A DNA stretch of 64,000 nucleotides from Vibrio gazogenes (GTDB lineage Bacteria > Pseudomonadota > Gammaproteobacteria > Enterobacterales > Vibrionaceae). The position numbers and the translations under genes were made by a program. Positions 27,865-36,376 of this stretch are shown here, piece by piece. Where the stretch lies: contig NZ_CP018835.1 of NCBI RefSeq assembly GCF_002196515.1, positions 496,001 through 560,000 on the forward strand. Direction: 5' to 3'. Every line of letters starts with the position of its first letter. Within the stretch, counting starts at the first letter, position 1. The notes under the pieces are model-generated. The model saw only the letters and a program-made list of their open reading frames with translations, was not told where the DNA came from and made no database searches.

Positions 27865-28415
27865 GATGAAAGTTCCTCAATATGACGTAGTCGCTCTGTG
27901 ATTGACATTTGATTATGTATTTGTCTTGTGCTTATGGCTTGAGACTTAATGAAAGCGCAAGCAATTGTTATCATCTCTTCCGTTAACATGATATTCAGAT
28001 TCTCAGTGCCAACTTCGACTGTAATTGAATTCGTTGGGATAGCCGATAAATCTAAAGTAAACGGCTGAATACAATGACCATTTTTCGCTTTATAGTTCAG
28101 CGTTGTATTCGGCCCCGAGATCACACCCAACAAGGTGCCGTCTTCTAGCCAAAAGCCAAGCTCACGAATAGGATATTCATCAGGTCCAGAGAACTTAGCC
28201 ACCGCCTGTATTTGGCTCTCGCCTATATCTTTGAATTCACAAAACTCAACTCGCTGTAATTCATTTTGCAAAGTCATCTGATCAGGGCTTGGGGTATAGG
28301 CACGATCGCCAGCTGATACCCATTTTAATGATAGTTGGATCCCTTTTGCTTTGGCGCTGATACACGCTTCCAGGCCTTTGTGGGTGATCACTAACTTAAT
28401 TGTGTCTTCACTCAT
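27855..28415 (-). CDS. Tail-collar fibre base protein (gpH N-terminal domain)
   Basis: This 186-residue protein has the tail-collar N-terminal domain (KLVITHKGLEACISAKAKGI; GDRAYTP; EYPIRELGFWLEDGTLLGVIS) that joins P2-type fibres to the baseplate. Its ATG overlaps the gene I stop (ATGA). Instead of continuing into a long fibre shaft it ends after a short helical tail, and the lectin-fold tip is a separate gene, as in split-fibre systems. Confidence 0.82.
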   Translation of the reverse strand: MSEDTIKLVITHKGLEACISAKAKGIQLSLKWVSAGDRAYTPSPDQMTLQNELQRVEFCEFKDIGESQIQAVAKFSGPDEYPIRELGFWLEDGTLLGVISGPNTTLNYKAKNGHCIQPFTLDLSAIPTNSITVEVGTENLNIMLTEEMITIACAFIKSQAISTRQIHNQMSITERLRHIEELSSCL

Positions 28416-29176
28416 AACGTTGCTCTCGCATTGATGGTTAAAACAGTGATGTTGTAATGCGCTGAATAGCCCATGATATTCATCTGGACATGAGCCGCCA
28501 TGATAGGAATCGTTGCCTCTGCATCGATAGGGCTAATACTTACCGCAGGTGGCACAGCACCAGTCATCGCAAAGCTCATCTTGGCGTCAGGCATTGACCA
28601 TAAACTGGCTTGACTGGTTGTTTCTTTCACGTTCGTCGTTGGGGCTTGGGCACCAGCGATGCCCATGCTCGTTCCGATCCCAAACATCAGGGATAGCTCG
28701 ATCTGATCCCGCTCTGATTTGGTGTCTTCGATATAAGCCAGCAGCTTTTTCACATTGGCCACGTTCACCGGCTTGTTGCCTTTTTCCCAGGCAACAATCT
28801 CCAGACTGTATGGTTGACCTTGTGGCTGTTGCTGATACCACGGTTTGATTTGGCTCTGAAAATCAAAAGACTCCAGTGCAAGCTTCAGCCCAGCACGGGT
28901 ACCACTCATTTTTCGGACCTGCCATGCATGTCCGGCTAAGTTGCGTTTAACAGGCTCTGTATCAGATGTATCCCACACCGGCAATTGAAATTCAGACGCA
29001 ATATAGGGGACGATTTCAAACGCTGTCTTTTGGGCATCGAGTAGATGCGGGTATGGATTGCCAATACCATAAATTTGCTGACTAAATGACAACTCCATTG
29101 AACGTTCGAGCGGACTTCGGTTATCAGAAAGGACACTATACGTTTTCAGTGCCAACGGTAATTTTGACTGATTCAA
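28412..29176 (-). CDS. Tail protein I (baseplate wedge)
   Basis: This protein of about 254 residues has the gpI-family start NRSPLERSMELSFSQQI and IRELW-like DAQKTAFEIVPYIASEFQLP. gpI is a baseplate wedge component adjoining gpJ. The start is uncertain: TTG 29176 (followed by NQSKLPLALKTYSV) fits family alignment and lies within the end of gene J, whereas the ATG at 29299 would add 41 residues unlike the family. The C-terminus is duplicated as a pseudogene at 24265-24442. Confidence 0.8.
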   Translation of the reverse strand: MNQSKLPLALKTYSVLSDNRSPLERSMELSFSQQIYGIGNPYPHLLDAQKTAFEIVPYIASEFQLPVWDTSDTEPVKRNLAGHAWQVRKMSGTRAGLKLALESFDFQSQIKPWYQQQPQGQPYSLEIVAWEKGNKPVNVANVKKLLAYIEDTKSERDQIELSLMFGIGTSMGIAGAQAPTTNVKETTSQASLWSMPDAKMSFAMTGAVPPAVSISPIDAEATIPIMAAHVQMNIMGYSAHYNITVLTINARATL

Positions 29177-30137
29177 GATAAGGCGCCTCACTGTAAGCAC
29201 AACGCAATGGCTGCGCAGGTTGAATGATTTCTCCGCGGTACGCTCCGGTTGACTCCAGTAGAACACTGTAGAGCATAGATGGCTCGATACTGCCACCAAG
29301 CCGATGCTGTTTTAGTGCATAGGCCCGGACCGCTTTCTCTGCTGCAGCCAGCACAACATCAGCATCGGGGCCGGGACGAGTATAAAGTTTCGCTTCACAT
29401 TGCCATTGGCGAATTTCTGGTGACTTTACAGTGATCAAATCTGTTTCCTGAGCAATATCATCCCGCGTTAGGTAAGATTGAGTCGCTTCGATTAATGACG
29501 AGCTTGGCATACCATTGCCTTCATGTGTCAGAATGAAACAATCCACAACACCGGGAGAAACTTGTCGGGCTTGTGCATCCTTGGTCAAACCGGCCATTTC
29601 ATGTTCTAAATATTCATAAGTCACGACCACTCGCTTCGGCTCATGACTGTCAATCTGAACTTCCGGTCTGCCCCCCAAGGTCATCGCATGGAAACGATAC
29701 CCTGAACGTGTGCCGGTACTCGCCAAAGCATAAGCTGCTAAATAATATCGAGACAGCAGAGAGTCATTACTCTCCATAACAGGTGGAATCGGAGGAAATG
29801 CACCAGGGTCTCCGGGATCAACAACTTGGCGGGTTACACCTAACTGACTCACAATCAAATCGGTCATGTCATCATCGGTCACATACATACCAAACATCTG
29901 TTGCGCCTGACCATTCAACTGCCGGATATGATTTTGGAGAATCACCGTGAATGCTTCGACAAATTTCGTCAGCAACTCTGCTTCATTGCCGAGTGTTTCA
30001 CCCAACGCTGTCGCATCATCTGGCGCATGTTCGGTAAAATATGCCAGAATATCCTGCTGCACTTGTTGGAGTAGGACTTCAAACGGTGGTGTCTTAATAA
30101 TTTCTGGTTTAGGTAATGGATTCTGATGTGGAAACAT
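29136..30137 (-). CDS. Baseplate assembly protein J
   Basis: This 333-residue protein of the gpJ family has PPFEVLLQQVQQDILAYFTEHAP at the start and a middle region YYLAAYALASTGTRSGYRFHA. It builds the baseplate wedge with W and I. It overlaps W by 29 bp. Order V-W-J-I is that of P2 and R-pyocins. Confidence 0.88.
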   Translation of the reverse strand: MFPHQNPLPKPEIIKTPPFEVLLQQVQQDILAYFTEHAPDDATALGETLGNEAELLTKFVEAFTVILQNHIRQLNGQAQQMFGMYVTDDDMTDLIVSQLGVTRQVVDPGDPGAFPPIPPVMESNDSLLSRYYLAAYALASTGTRSGYRFHAMTLGGRPEVQIDSHEPKRVVVTYEYLEHEMAGLTKDAQARQVSPGVVDCFILTHEGNGMPSSSLIEATQSYLTRDDIAQETDLITVKSPEIRQWQCEAKLYTRPGPDADVVLAAAEKAVRAYALKQHRLGGSIEPSMLYSVLLESTGAYRGEIIQPAQPLRCAYSEAPYLESVKITVGTENV

Positions 30138-30468
30138 TCAGTGGCACCTCAAACTTAACTGTTCGTCCCTGCCAACGACCTGAAAAGAAAAGGCTCAGGC
30201 CAGTGGCATGACGTTTGGCGATACATCTGTCTGGAATAAAGTCTGACAGTCCGTTTTCTGGGTTATAAAATGCGTCAATCGCGTCTGATTGGATACGAAC
30301 CAACATACTGTCGGTCATATTCGCCGCCAGATTTTCCCGGACTCGGCTCCCGAAACCCGAACGCTTGACCCGACCGCCTAACGGCGTGGTCATCACTTGG
30401 GTGATCCGACTGACCAATTGTTCATAACCATCAATTTTTCTGCCAGTGATACGATCAATACCAATCAT
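30109..30468 (-). CDS. Baseplate wedge protein W (gp25-like)
   Basis: This 119-residue gpW/gp25 family protein has TTPLGGRVKRSGFGSRV, close to the conserved PxGxRxxRPxFG motif, and a lysozyme-like wedge fold expected from the family. It overlaps both neighbours slightly. Confidence 0.9.
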   Translation of the reverse strand: MIGIDRITGRKIDGYEQLVSRITQVMTTPLGGRVKRSGFGSRVRENLAANMTDSMLVRIQSDAIDAFYNPENGLSDFIPDRCIAKRHATGLSLFFSGRWQGRTVKFEVPLNVSTSESIT

Positions 30469-30680
30469 CAGCTCACCTTATATATTCCAGCTGATGAGCC
30501 GCTGGTGACGCTCACTTCAGCTTGATTCGAAATATGTTCAACAACGGCTTCAGCGACTGCGTGAACCATCACTTTCGCATAGGCATGTTTTCCGCTGGTC
30601 TTAAAATTCATGCTTTCTAACTCATTGTTTTCTAACTTATTGATAATTAAATCTTCTAACTTAGTTACATCCATTGCCAT
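30468..30680 (-). CDS. Small tail-cluster protein between V and W
   Basis: This 70-residue protein (MAMDVTKLEDLIINKLENNE) is predicted helical at the N-terminus with a Ser/Gly/Val end. It starts one base after V ends and abuts W. No family recognised. It has no transmembrane segment, so it is not a holin. Confidence 0.55.
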   Translation of the reverse strand: MAMDVTKLEDLIINKLENNELESMNFKTSGKHAYAKVMVHAVAEAVVEHISNQAEVSVTSGSSAGIYKVS

Positions 30681-30681
30681 A

Positions 30682-31299
30682 TTATTTCCCCGCAGTTACT
30701 GTACTAGATCCATCGCCATGTGGATTGCCTGTAAAATGACAAATGTGTGCTGTCGTTACACAGGGCGATCCACCATTCAAAGCAATACTTTTCGCATCCA
30801 CTGTCGCGACACCTCCGGCAACGATATGAGCACTCTTGTCAACGTTGATATGAGCATCGCCTTTGATATCGACTGTCAGTACGTGATTTTGTGCGTGATA
30901 GTTGATACGGCTACCATCAGGATAAACCCGTAAAATTTCATTGGGATCACCACTTGGAGAAGGAAAGTTATCGCTAAATAATCCTGTCAAAGCCACCGTC
31001 TGACTACCGTTATCACCAGCCCCATAGTTCAGTACCAAAGTCTGTTCACCAATCGATGGACAACGGTAGTCTCTGGTTTCACCGGCAGAAGAAGCAAACC
31101 ACCGGATGAATGGTGTGGTTAAGTCACCATGCTTCACTTTGATCAAATAGCCGTTTTCATGGATTGCAGCAACCTGACCTAATCGAACCAGACTTCGGTT
31201 GCGGCGGCGTAAATCTTCAAGTTCATTGGAAAGCGTTTCGATTCGTTCTAAATATGGGCTCAGCATCTCTCGGACGAGTAGCTCAATGGCCTGACGCAT
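30682..31299 (-). CDS. Baseplate spike protein V
   Basis: This protein of about 205 residues has an OB-fold (QVAAIHENGYLIKVKHGD), a WFASSAGETRDYRCPSIGEQ region, and a repetitive beta-helix towards the C-terminus (ILRVYPDGSRINY; AHINVDKSAHIVAGG) ending in His-rich ICHFTGNPHGDGSS, as in iron-binding P2 spike tips. I start at ATG 31299, preceded by GGAGG six bases upstream, rather than the ATG at 31335. It overlaps the preceding gene by 17 bp. Confidence 0.9.
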   Translation of the reverse strand: MRQAIELLVREMLSPYLERIETLSNELEDLRRRNRSLVRLGQVAAIHENGYLIKVKHGDLTTPFIRWFASSAGETRDYRCPSIGEQTLVLNYGAGDNGSQTVALTGLFSDNFPSPSGDPNEILRVYPDGSRINYHAQNHVLTVDIKGDAHINVDKSAHIVAGGVATVDAKSIALNGGSPCVTTAHICHFTGNPHGDGSSTVTAGK

Positions 31300-31840
31300 A
31301 CTGTACCTCCAACGACTGATATTCATCCGCATCATCTAAATTGACCGGATTCACCGCCCAAGCAATCCCTTCTCGCACTTCGTCTGACTGATTGAGACCC
31401 TCGCCAAGATACAAGTTTTGTCGCCAAGTAACGGCTCGGGCAACAACTTGATCGAACTGATACTGCAGTCCACTCGGCTCTGAACGCAAAAATTCAGGCA
31501 TATCAATTTGACGAATATTGATACCCCAAGAGTTACGATCAACAAAACGCTCAATCGCTGCAACCTTGTCTAAGACACGTAAAAAAGAGCGCTCAGCTGA
31601 GCGCGGTAATAGACAATGAATCCGAATATGATAGCCATGACAATATTGTCCACTGCTATTTCGGGCACCCGCTCTGCCAAAGCGAAACTCAATCAGGAGA
31701 GTCAGAGACTCAATCGTCATGGTGCGATATTCATCATAGTTTTTCACCACCACATCACTTCCCAATAATTGTCCAAGGGATTGTTCAATCTGCTCATAAA
31801 GCTGACTGGGGTATTCAAGCTGTAATGTTTCTGAGTTCAA
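31283..31840 (-). CDS. Tail terminator/completion-like protein, first gene of tail operon
   Basis: This 185-residue protein has the strand-rich pattern expected of tail terminator proteins (SLTLLIEFRFGRAG; CHGYHIRIHCLLPRS; VARAVTWRQNLYLGE). I do not recognise a specific family; assignment as gpR/S or gp37-like is inferred from size and from position before V, where R-pyocin and P2 clusters place tail completion genes. Confidence 0.5.
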   Translation of the reverse strand: MNSETLQLEYPSQLYEQIEQSLGQLLGSDVVVKNYDEYRTMTIESLTLLIEFRFGRAGARNSSGQYCHGYHIRIHCLLPRSAERSFLRVLDKVAAIERFVDRNSWGINIRQIDMPEFLRSEPSGLQYQFDQVVARAVTWRQNLYLGEGLNQSDEVREGIAWAVNPVNLDDADEYQSLEVQYASGH

Positions 31841-31962
31841 AATACATCTCCTGTATAAAGGAAGACATACACGACATGGTGTATTAACCTTTCAAATTGA
31901 CAAATAATTCAATACTCACAAATACAATTAAATATAAATAGAATTTCACTTCTGCTAACGAA

Positions 31963-32002
31963 AATAACCCATTAAATCCTGAGCAGGATCTAACGGGTTA
32001 TT
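31963..32002 (-). terminator. Terminator between repeat array and tail operon
   Basis: AATAACCC and GGGTTATT enclose an inner stem (ATCCTG/CAGGAT); on the minus strand it ends in TTTT. It lies 123 bp upstream of the first tail gene, so a transcript entering from the array or the regulator gene would stop here unless modified. It is nearly symmetrical and may act both ways. Confidence 0.6.
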
Positions 32003-32049
32003 TAAACAAATAGGGGAACAAATTAAATCTCACACAGATAAAAATTTAA

Positions 32050-33000
32050 TCATTCAGGTAGAGTTTCGTATTGTGGATATCATGCGTCATTTGAATGTAT
32101 ATTTCAACACTTCCTTTCGCATTATTGCGAACAGAAAATATAACAGATCCACAATGGTGAAAATAAAAAATCTCCACAATTTTGGCAGAGCTTTGCATTG
32201 TGGATATCATGCGCCATTCAAATGTATATTTCAATACTTCCTTTCGCATCATTGCGAACAGAAAATATAACAGATCCACAATGGTGAAAATAAAAAATCT
32301 CCACAATTTTGGCAGAGCTTTGCATTGTGGATATCATGCGCCATTCAAATGTATATTTCAATGCTTCCTTTCGCATCATTGCGAACAGAAAATATAACAG
32401 ATCCACAATGGTGAAAATAAAAAGCTCCACCATTTTGGCAGAGCTTTGCATTGTGGATATCATGCGCCATTCAAATGTATATTTCAATACTTCCTTTCTC
32501 ATCATTGCGAACAGAAAATATAACAGATCCACAATAGTGAAAATAAAAAAGCGCCACCATTTGGGCAGAGCTTTGCATTGTGGATATCATGCGCCATTCA
32601 AATGTATATTTCAATGCTTCCTTTCGCATCATTGCGAACAGAAAATATAACAGATCCACAATGGTGAAAATAAAAAAGCGCCACCATTTGGGTAGAGCTT
32701 TGCATTGTGGATATCATGCGCCATTCAAATGTATATTTCAATACTTCCTTGCGCATTATTGCGAACAGAAAATATAACAAATCCACAATGGTGAAAATAA
32801 AAAAAGCTCCACCATTTGGGCAGAGCTTTACATTGTGGATATCATGCGCCATTTGAATGTATATTTCAATATATTATTTCACATCATTGCGAACAGAGAA
32901 CATATAACAAACTCAAACAATGGAAATAAAAAACCATTCAGGCATAGTTTTTATTGTGAATGTCACATGCCACTCAAGTATATATTTCACACTATTGATA
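32050..33000. repeat. Array of about eight 127-bp hairpin-forming tandem repeats
   Basis: The motif TTGTGGATATCATGCG recurs at 32071, 32198, 32325, 32451, 32578, 32705 and 32833, with a degenerate copy near 32954, giving spacings of 126-128 bp. Inside each unit ATTGTGGAT pairs with ATCCACAAT about 80 bases later, TGTATATTTC with GAAAATATAACA, and TTCGCA with TGCGAA around a 4-nt loop, so each unit can form a long hairpin. AAAGCTC/GAGCTTT forms a second small stem between units. The period is not a multiple of three and no ribosome-binding sites are seen, so the overlapping short reading frames are not genes. The last unit is decayed. Confidence 0.92.
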
Positions 33001-33050
33001 AAATTAAATTATATTCAAATATAAGTATTTTTATATGGTATAAAAATATT

Positions 33051-33647
33051 TTAATTCATGAGAGCATACGCTTCTTCTTCTAATTTTATTCTTTCCATCA
33101 ACGTCAACATAGCAGCATTACGTTGTGCCGCAAGCCACTGACTCAACTGTTCCAGAACGACATGGTATCGTTTAAATATCGGGTACGAACAAATAAAGTG
33201 ATTAGAACACATCGCAACATAACGTGATTCAGGACTCCATAATACGCGGCCGTCTTTACAATGCGTACACTTTCTCATCTGCCGGTGAGGTGTCTTATAA
33301 AGACCAGTACCACCACAGGATGAACAAATACAGCCTTGTGGATGAGTCGCTTCTTCAATTGCCGCGTTGACCATTGCTGCAAATGCTGACTCACTGCGCT
33401 GACCACGCCAGTTTGTCGTTAGTGTGACAATTTCAGACTGGATCTCTTTTTCCAACGCCCGGCGAGAATGAAGACATCCCTGTGTTTCGACAAATAAAAT
33501 GAGAAAGCCAACCGGTGAGGCTTTCCAGCTTACACCGACCATTGAGAGCTGTTCCTCAACACTGAATCGACTTTTTCCTCCCTGATTCATTTTTTGATAA
33601 TCCATACTTTTCAGATTAAATTTTGCCAGTAATGTTTCAGGTCTCAT
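33051..33647 (-). CDS. Zinc-ribbon phage regulator-like protein
   Basis: This 198-residue protein carries a DnaJ-like zinc ribbon: CSSCGGTG (C108, C111) and CTHCKDG (C127, C130), within a helical protein. It resembles phage proteins of the TIGR02642 type seen in Vibrio prophages, from memory. The ribbon and its place between the repressor and late genes suggest a late-gene activator or lambda-Q-like antitermination factor, but that is inference. It is divergent from the repressor and reads toward the repeat array and tail genes. Confidence 0.6.
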   Translation of the reverse strand: MRPETLLAKFNLKSMDYQKMNQGGKSRFSVEEQLSMVGVSWKASPVGFLILFVETQGCLHSRRALEKEIQSEIVTLTTNWRGQRSESAFAAMVNAAIEEATHPQGCICSSCGGTGLYKTPHRQMRKCTHCKDGRVLWSPESRYVAMCSNHFICSYPIFKRYHVVLEQLSQWLAAQRNAAMLTLMERIKLEEEAYALMN

Positions 33648-33664
33648 GATTTTCCCTTATAAAA

Positions 33665-33837
33665 AACAAATAGTTACATATAAAAAGTGTTGCTGGTCTT
33701 ATCATGATCCCGTTTCATTTAAAACAGTTTCAGGCAGTAGCAATTCTGATGCGACTTCATTACAATAAGAACCAATAGTTACAAAATTAAATACAACTAT
33801 CGGTTTGTTTTCAAGCCCACAATGCGAACTATCAGTT
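33665..33837. promoter_or_regulatory. Four AACTATnnGTT operator-like sites
   Basis: The divergent region between the zinc-ribbon gene and repressor gene holds four related 11-mers: AACAAATAGTT (33665), AACCAATAGTT (33770), AACTATCGGTT (33795) and AACTATCAGTT (33827). The first two are in opposite orientation to the last two. They fit operators for the repressor encoded at 33857, covering both promoters. Confidence 0.6.
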
Positions 33838-33856
33838 TCATATTAGAGATTTAATC

Positions 33857-34603
33857 ATGACTAACCATAATGTTCTCACTTTTGCGCAACGGCTCAACAC
33901 AATCTGCGATGAACAAGGGATTCCTGTACGAGGCAGAGCCCGGTATCTACAGGAGAATCTCCCCTACCGGCTCTCACTGACTGGAATCAGAAAATGGTTA
34001 ATCGGTGAAGCCATACCAGAGACGTCAAAACTGATCAATATCGCGGAATTACTAGGGACAACAGTAGAGTGTCTACTCGGGAGCAGGGATACACTGGCGC
34101 TCAAAAAACCAGAAATAAGCCATCAATCATCGAGTGTCATCACAGCAAATACAACGCCAGACAAGAGTATTCAAAACTTTAAGCCACTGGCGAAACATCA
34201 ATCCAGAGTATTACCTCTATTGACGCCAGAGCAAGTCCTCGCACAATCGAACGCACCTCTTCCCCCCCGTGATGTGACAAAGTGGGTAACCGTCAGCGAT
34301 GATATTTCAGCGCAAGCATTCGCGATGCAAATACATGGCAACTCAATGTGTAATCCGAATGGTTTTCCAAGTATCCCCGAAGGTTCGATCGTGATTGTCG
34401 AACCCAATCATGAGATGCAACACGGTAAAATCATCGTCGTCGTTGACTATCATTCGCATGATTATGTCTCTGTCAAAAAACTAGAAATTGACGGTCCACA
34501 TCAATTACTGGTATCACTCAATGCAATCTATCGTCCCCTTGAATTTGATACCGATCGATTCCGTATCATCGGCCACGTCAAACAAATTATGATGACACTC
34601 TAA
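33857..34603 (+). CDS. XRE/S24 (CI/LexA-like) repressor of the tail cluster
   Basis: This 248-residue protein has an N-terminal helix-turn-helix region (about residues 5-75, ending NIAELLGTTVECLLG) and a C-terminal S24 domain with Ser163 in HGNSMCNP and Lys207/208 in SVKKLEIDG as candidate catalytic dyad. The linker shows no obvious Ala-Gly or Cys-Gly cleavage site, so RecA-stimulated self-cleavage is uncertain. The arrangement, divergent from the activator-like gene with operator-like sites between, resembles PrtR of R-pyocins and CI of phages. DNA damage induction is a likely but unproven control. Confidence 0.83.
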   Translation: MTNHNVLTFAQRLNTICDEQGIPVRGRARYLQENLPYRLSLTGIRKWLIGEAIPETSKLINIAELLGTTVECLLGSRDTLALKKPEISHQSSSVITANTTPDKSIQNFKPLAKHQSRVLPLLTPEQVLAQSNAPLPPRDVTKWVTVSDDISAQAFAMQIHGNSMCNPNGFPSIPEGSIVIVEPNHEMQHGKIIVVVDYHSHDYVSVKKLEIDGPHQLLVSLNAIYRPLEFDTDRFRIIGHVKQIMMTL

Positions 34604-34852
34604 GACATTCTGTTTTCTCTTCATCACCGAAATGATAGTATTCGCTATATTGGTATGACAGTCGGCATCGGTACACATTGATGAATTGTCTTGCCTTTCG
34701 ATGACTGATTATCGGATACTTATTGAAATAGAATCACTGCCAACGAGATGATCATCTCTACCAGTTGTGAAGTCCATCCTGCCGTTGTTCCAATGGCCTG
34801 TCGTATTCATTCAATTGGTTGATTTAGCTGATTTAATCAACACATAAAGCAT

Positions 34853-36277
34853 ATGAAAAACAACGCACAACCAACATTCTTCTTCTTTGACTATGAAACC
34901 TGGGGAGTCCATCCCGCGAAAGATCGTCCCTGTCAGTTTGCCGGGGTCAGAACAGATATGGACTTCAACATCATTGGCGAGCCGCTGGTCATCTTCTGTC
35001 AACTGCCGGTCGATTATCTGCCGACACCGGAAGCCGCACTCATCACTGGTATTACGCCACAGCAAGCGAATACCAAAGGTCTGTCAGAGCCCGAGTTTAT
35101 TCAGCGTATCCATCAAGAATTGTCTCATCCCAATACCACCTGTCTGGGCTATAACAATATCCGTTTTGACGATGAAGTAACCCGTTATACCTGTTATCGT
35201 AATTTTCTTGATCCTTATGCATGGAGCTGGCAAAACGGCAATTCGCGTTGGGATCTGCTAGACGTCGCTCGCGCCTGTCATGCATTACGCCCGGAAGGGG
35301 TTGTGTGGCCTGAAAATGAAGATGGCAATACTAGCTTTAAACTCGAACATCTTTCCGTTGCAAATGGTATCGAGCATAGTAATGCCCATGATGCGATGGC
35401 CGACGTGTATGCAACCATCGAATTGGCAAAAGTCATCAAGAATGCGCAACCGAAATTATTCGATTATTTCTATTCCATGCGCCATAAACGCAAACTGAAT
35501 GCTTTAATCGATATTGTCAGTATGACGCCCTTAATGCATGTGTCCGGTATGCTCGGCAGCCACTGCCAATATACCAGTTGGGTTGTGCCGCTTGCCTGGC
35601 ATCCGCATAACAAAAATGCAGTGATCATGGTTGATTTGGCGAAAGATCCTCAGCCTCTCTTTGATCTCAATGCTGACGAAATTCGGGAGCGGCTCTACAC
35701 AAAACGTGATGATTTACAAGAAGATGAGTTACCGATTCCGGTGAAGCTGGTTCATCTCAATAAGTGCCCGATCCTCGCTCCTGCCAAGACGCTCACAGCA
35801 GAAAATGCGCGTGTGATTGGCATCGATAGAGACAAATGTTTACATCATTTATCTCTCATGAAGCAAGCTCAGGATATCAGAGAAAAACTGGTTCAAGTAT
35901 TTAGTGAAGAGAGAGACTATCCAACGGATACTGACGTCGATACGATGTTATACCAAGACTTTTTCAACCCGGCTGACAAGGCTGCGATGGAGATTATCCG
36001 CCAAACATCGCCCGAAGCCTTACAAGACTTATCAATCTCTTTCCAAGACGCACGGATTAAGCCCTTATTATTCCGTTATCGAGCCAGAAACTATCCTGAA
36101 ACACTCACCTTGCATGAACAAAAACAGTGGCAATCACACTGTCAGGACTACTTCTCCCAACATATGGATGATTATATTCTTCGTCTGGAAAATCTGGCTC
36201 ATGAACATGAGCACGATCCTCATAAGATGCAGATCCTGAAATCAATCTACCAATATGTGCTTAACCTGACATCATAA
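34853..36277 (+). CDS. sbcB: Exodeoxyribonuclease I
   Basis: This 474-residue enzyme has the DEDDh exonuclease core: FFDYETWG near the start and SNAHDAMADV around residue 180, followed by the SH3-like and helical C-terminal regions. It degrades single-stranded DNA 3' to 5' and acts in mismatch repair and recombination. Length equals that of the E. coli enzyme. It stands alone, 250 bp beyond the repressor gene, and marks the chromosomal flank of the tail cluster. Confidence 0.95.
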   Translation: MKNNAQPTFFFFDYETWGVHPAKDRPCQFAGVRTDMDFNIIGEPLVIFCQLPVDYLPTPEAALITGITPQQANTKGLSEPEFIQRIHQELSHPNTTCLGYNNIRFDDEVTRYTCYRNFLDPYAWSWQNGNSRWDLLDVARACHALRPEGVVWPENEDGNTSFKLEHLSVANGIEHSNAHDAMADVYATIELAKVIKNAQPKLFDYFYSMRHKRKLNALIDIVSMTPLMHVSGMLGSHCQYTSWVVPLAWHPHNKNAVIMVDLAKDPQPLFDLNADEIRERLYTKRDDLQEDELPIPVKLVHLNKCPILAPAKTLTAENARVIGIDRDKCLHHLSLMKQAQDIREKLVQVFSEERDYPTDTDVDTMLYQDFFNPADKAAMEIIRQTSPEALQDLSISFQDARIKPLLFRYRARNYPETLTLHEQKQWQSHCQDYFSQHMDDYILRLENLAHEHEHDPHKMQILKSIYQYVLNLTS

Positions 36278-36376
36278 CGGACCGCTTGCTGAATCTCTCT
36301 GCTTCATGCAAGCCCTACTGATGAATATGACTTGCATGAGCCAAAAATAAATCATCACTCAATTTCGGAAATCGAC

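Noticed and set aside
30468..30680. Holin candidate for the tailocin
   Set aside because: The 70-residue product has no transmembrane segment, so it cannot supply a holin function.
32046..32852. Short reading frames on both strands of the 127-bp array
   Set aside because: The unit length is not a multiple of three, so frames run through different phases of the same repeat; there are no ribosome-binding sites.
32050..33000. Integron attC (VCR-like) cassette array
   Set aside because: The period is similar to VCRs, but units lack the conserved GTTRRRY/RYYYAAC-type core ends and there are no cassette genes between units.
32050..33000. CRISPR array
   Set aside because: The whole 127-bp unit is repeated, without short repeats alternating with unique spacers, and no cas genes are near.
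14680..34852. Intact prophage with attachment sites
   Set aside because: No integrase, head or replication genes, and no direct repeats noticed at cobT and sbcB flanks; a tailocin fits better.
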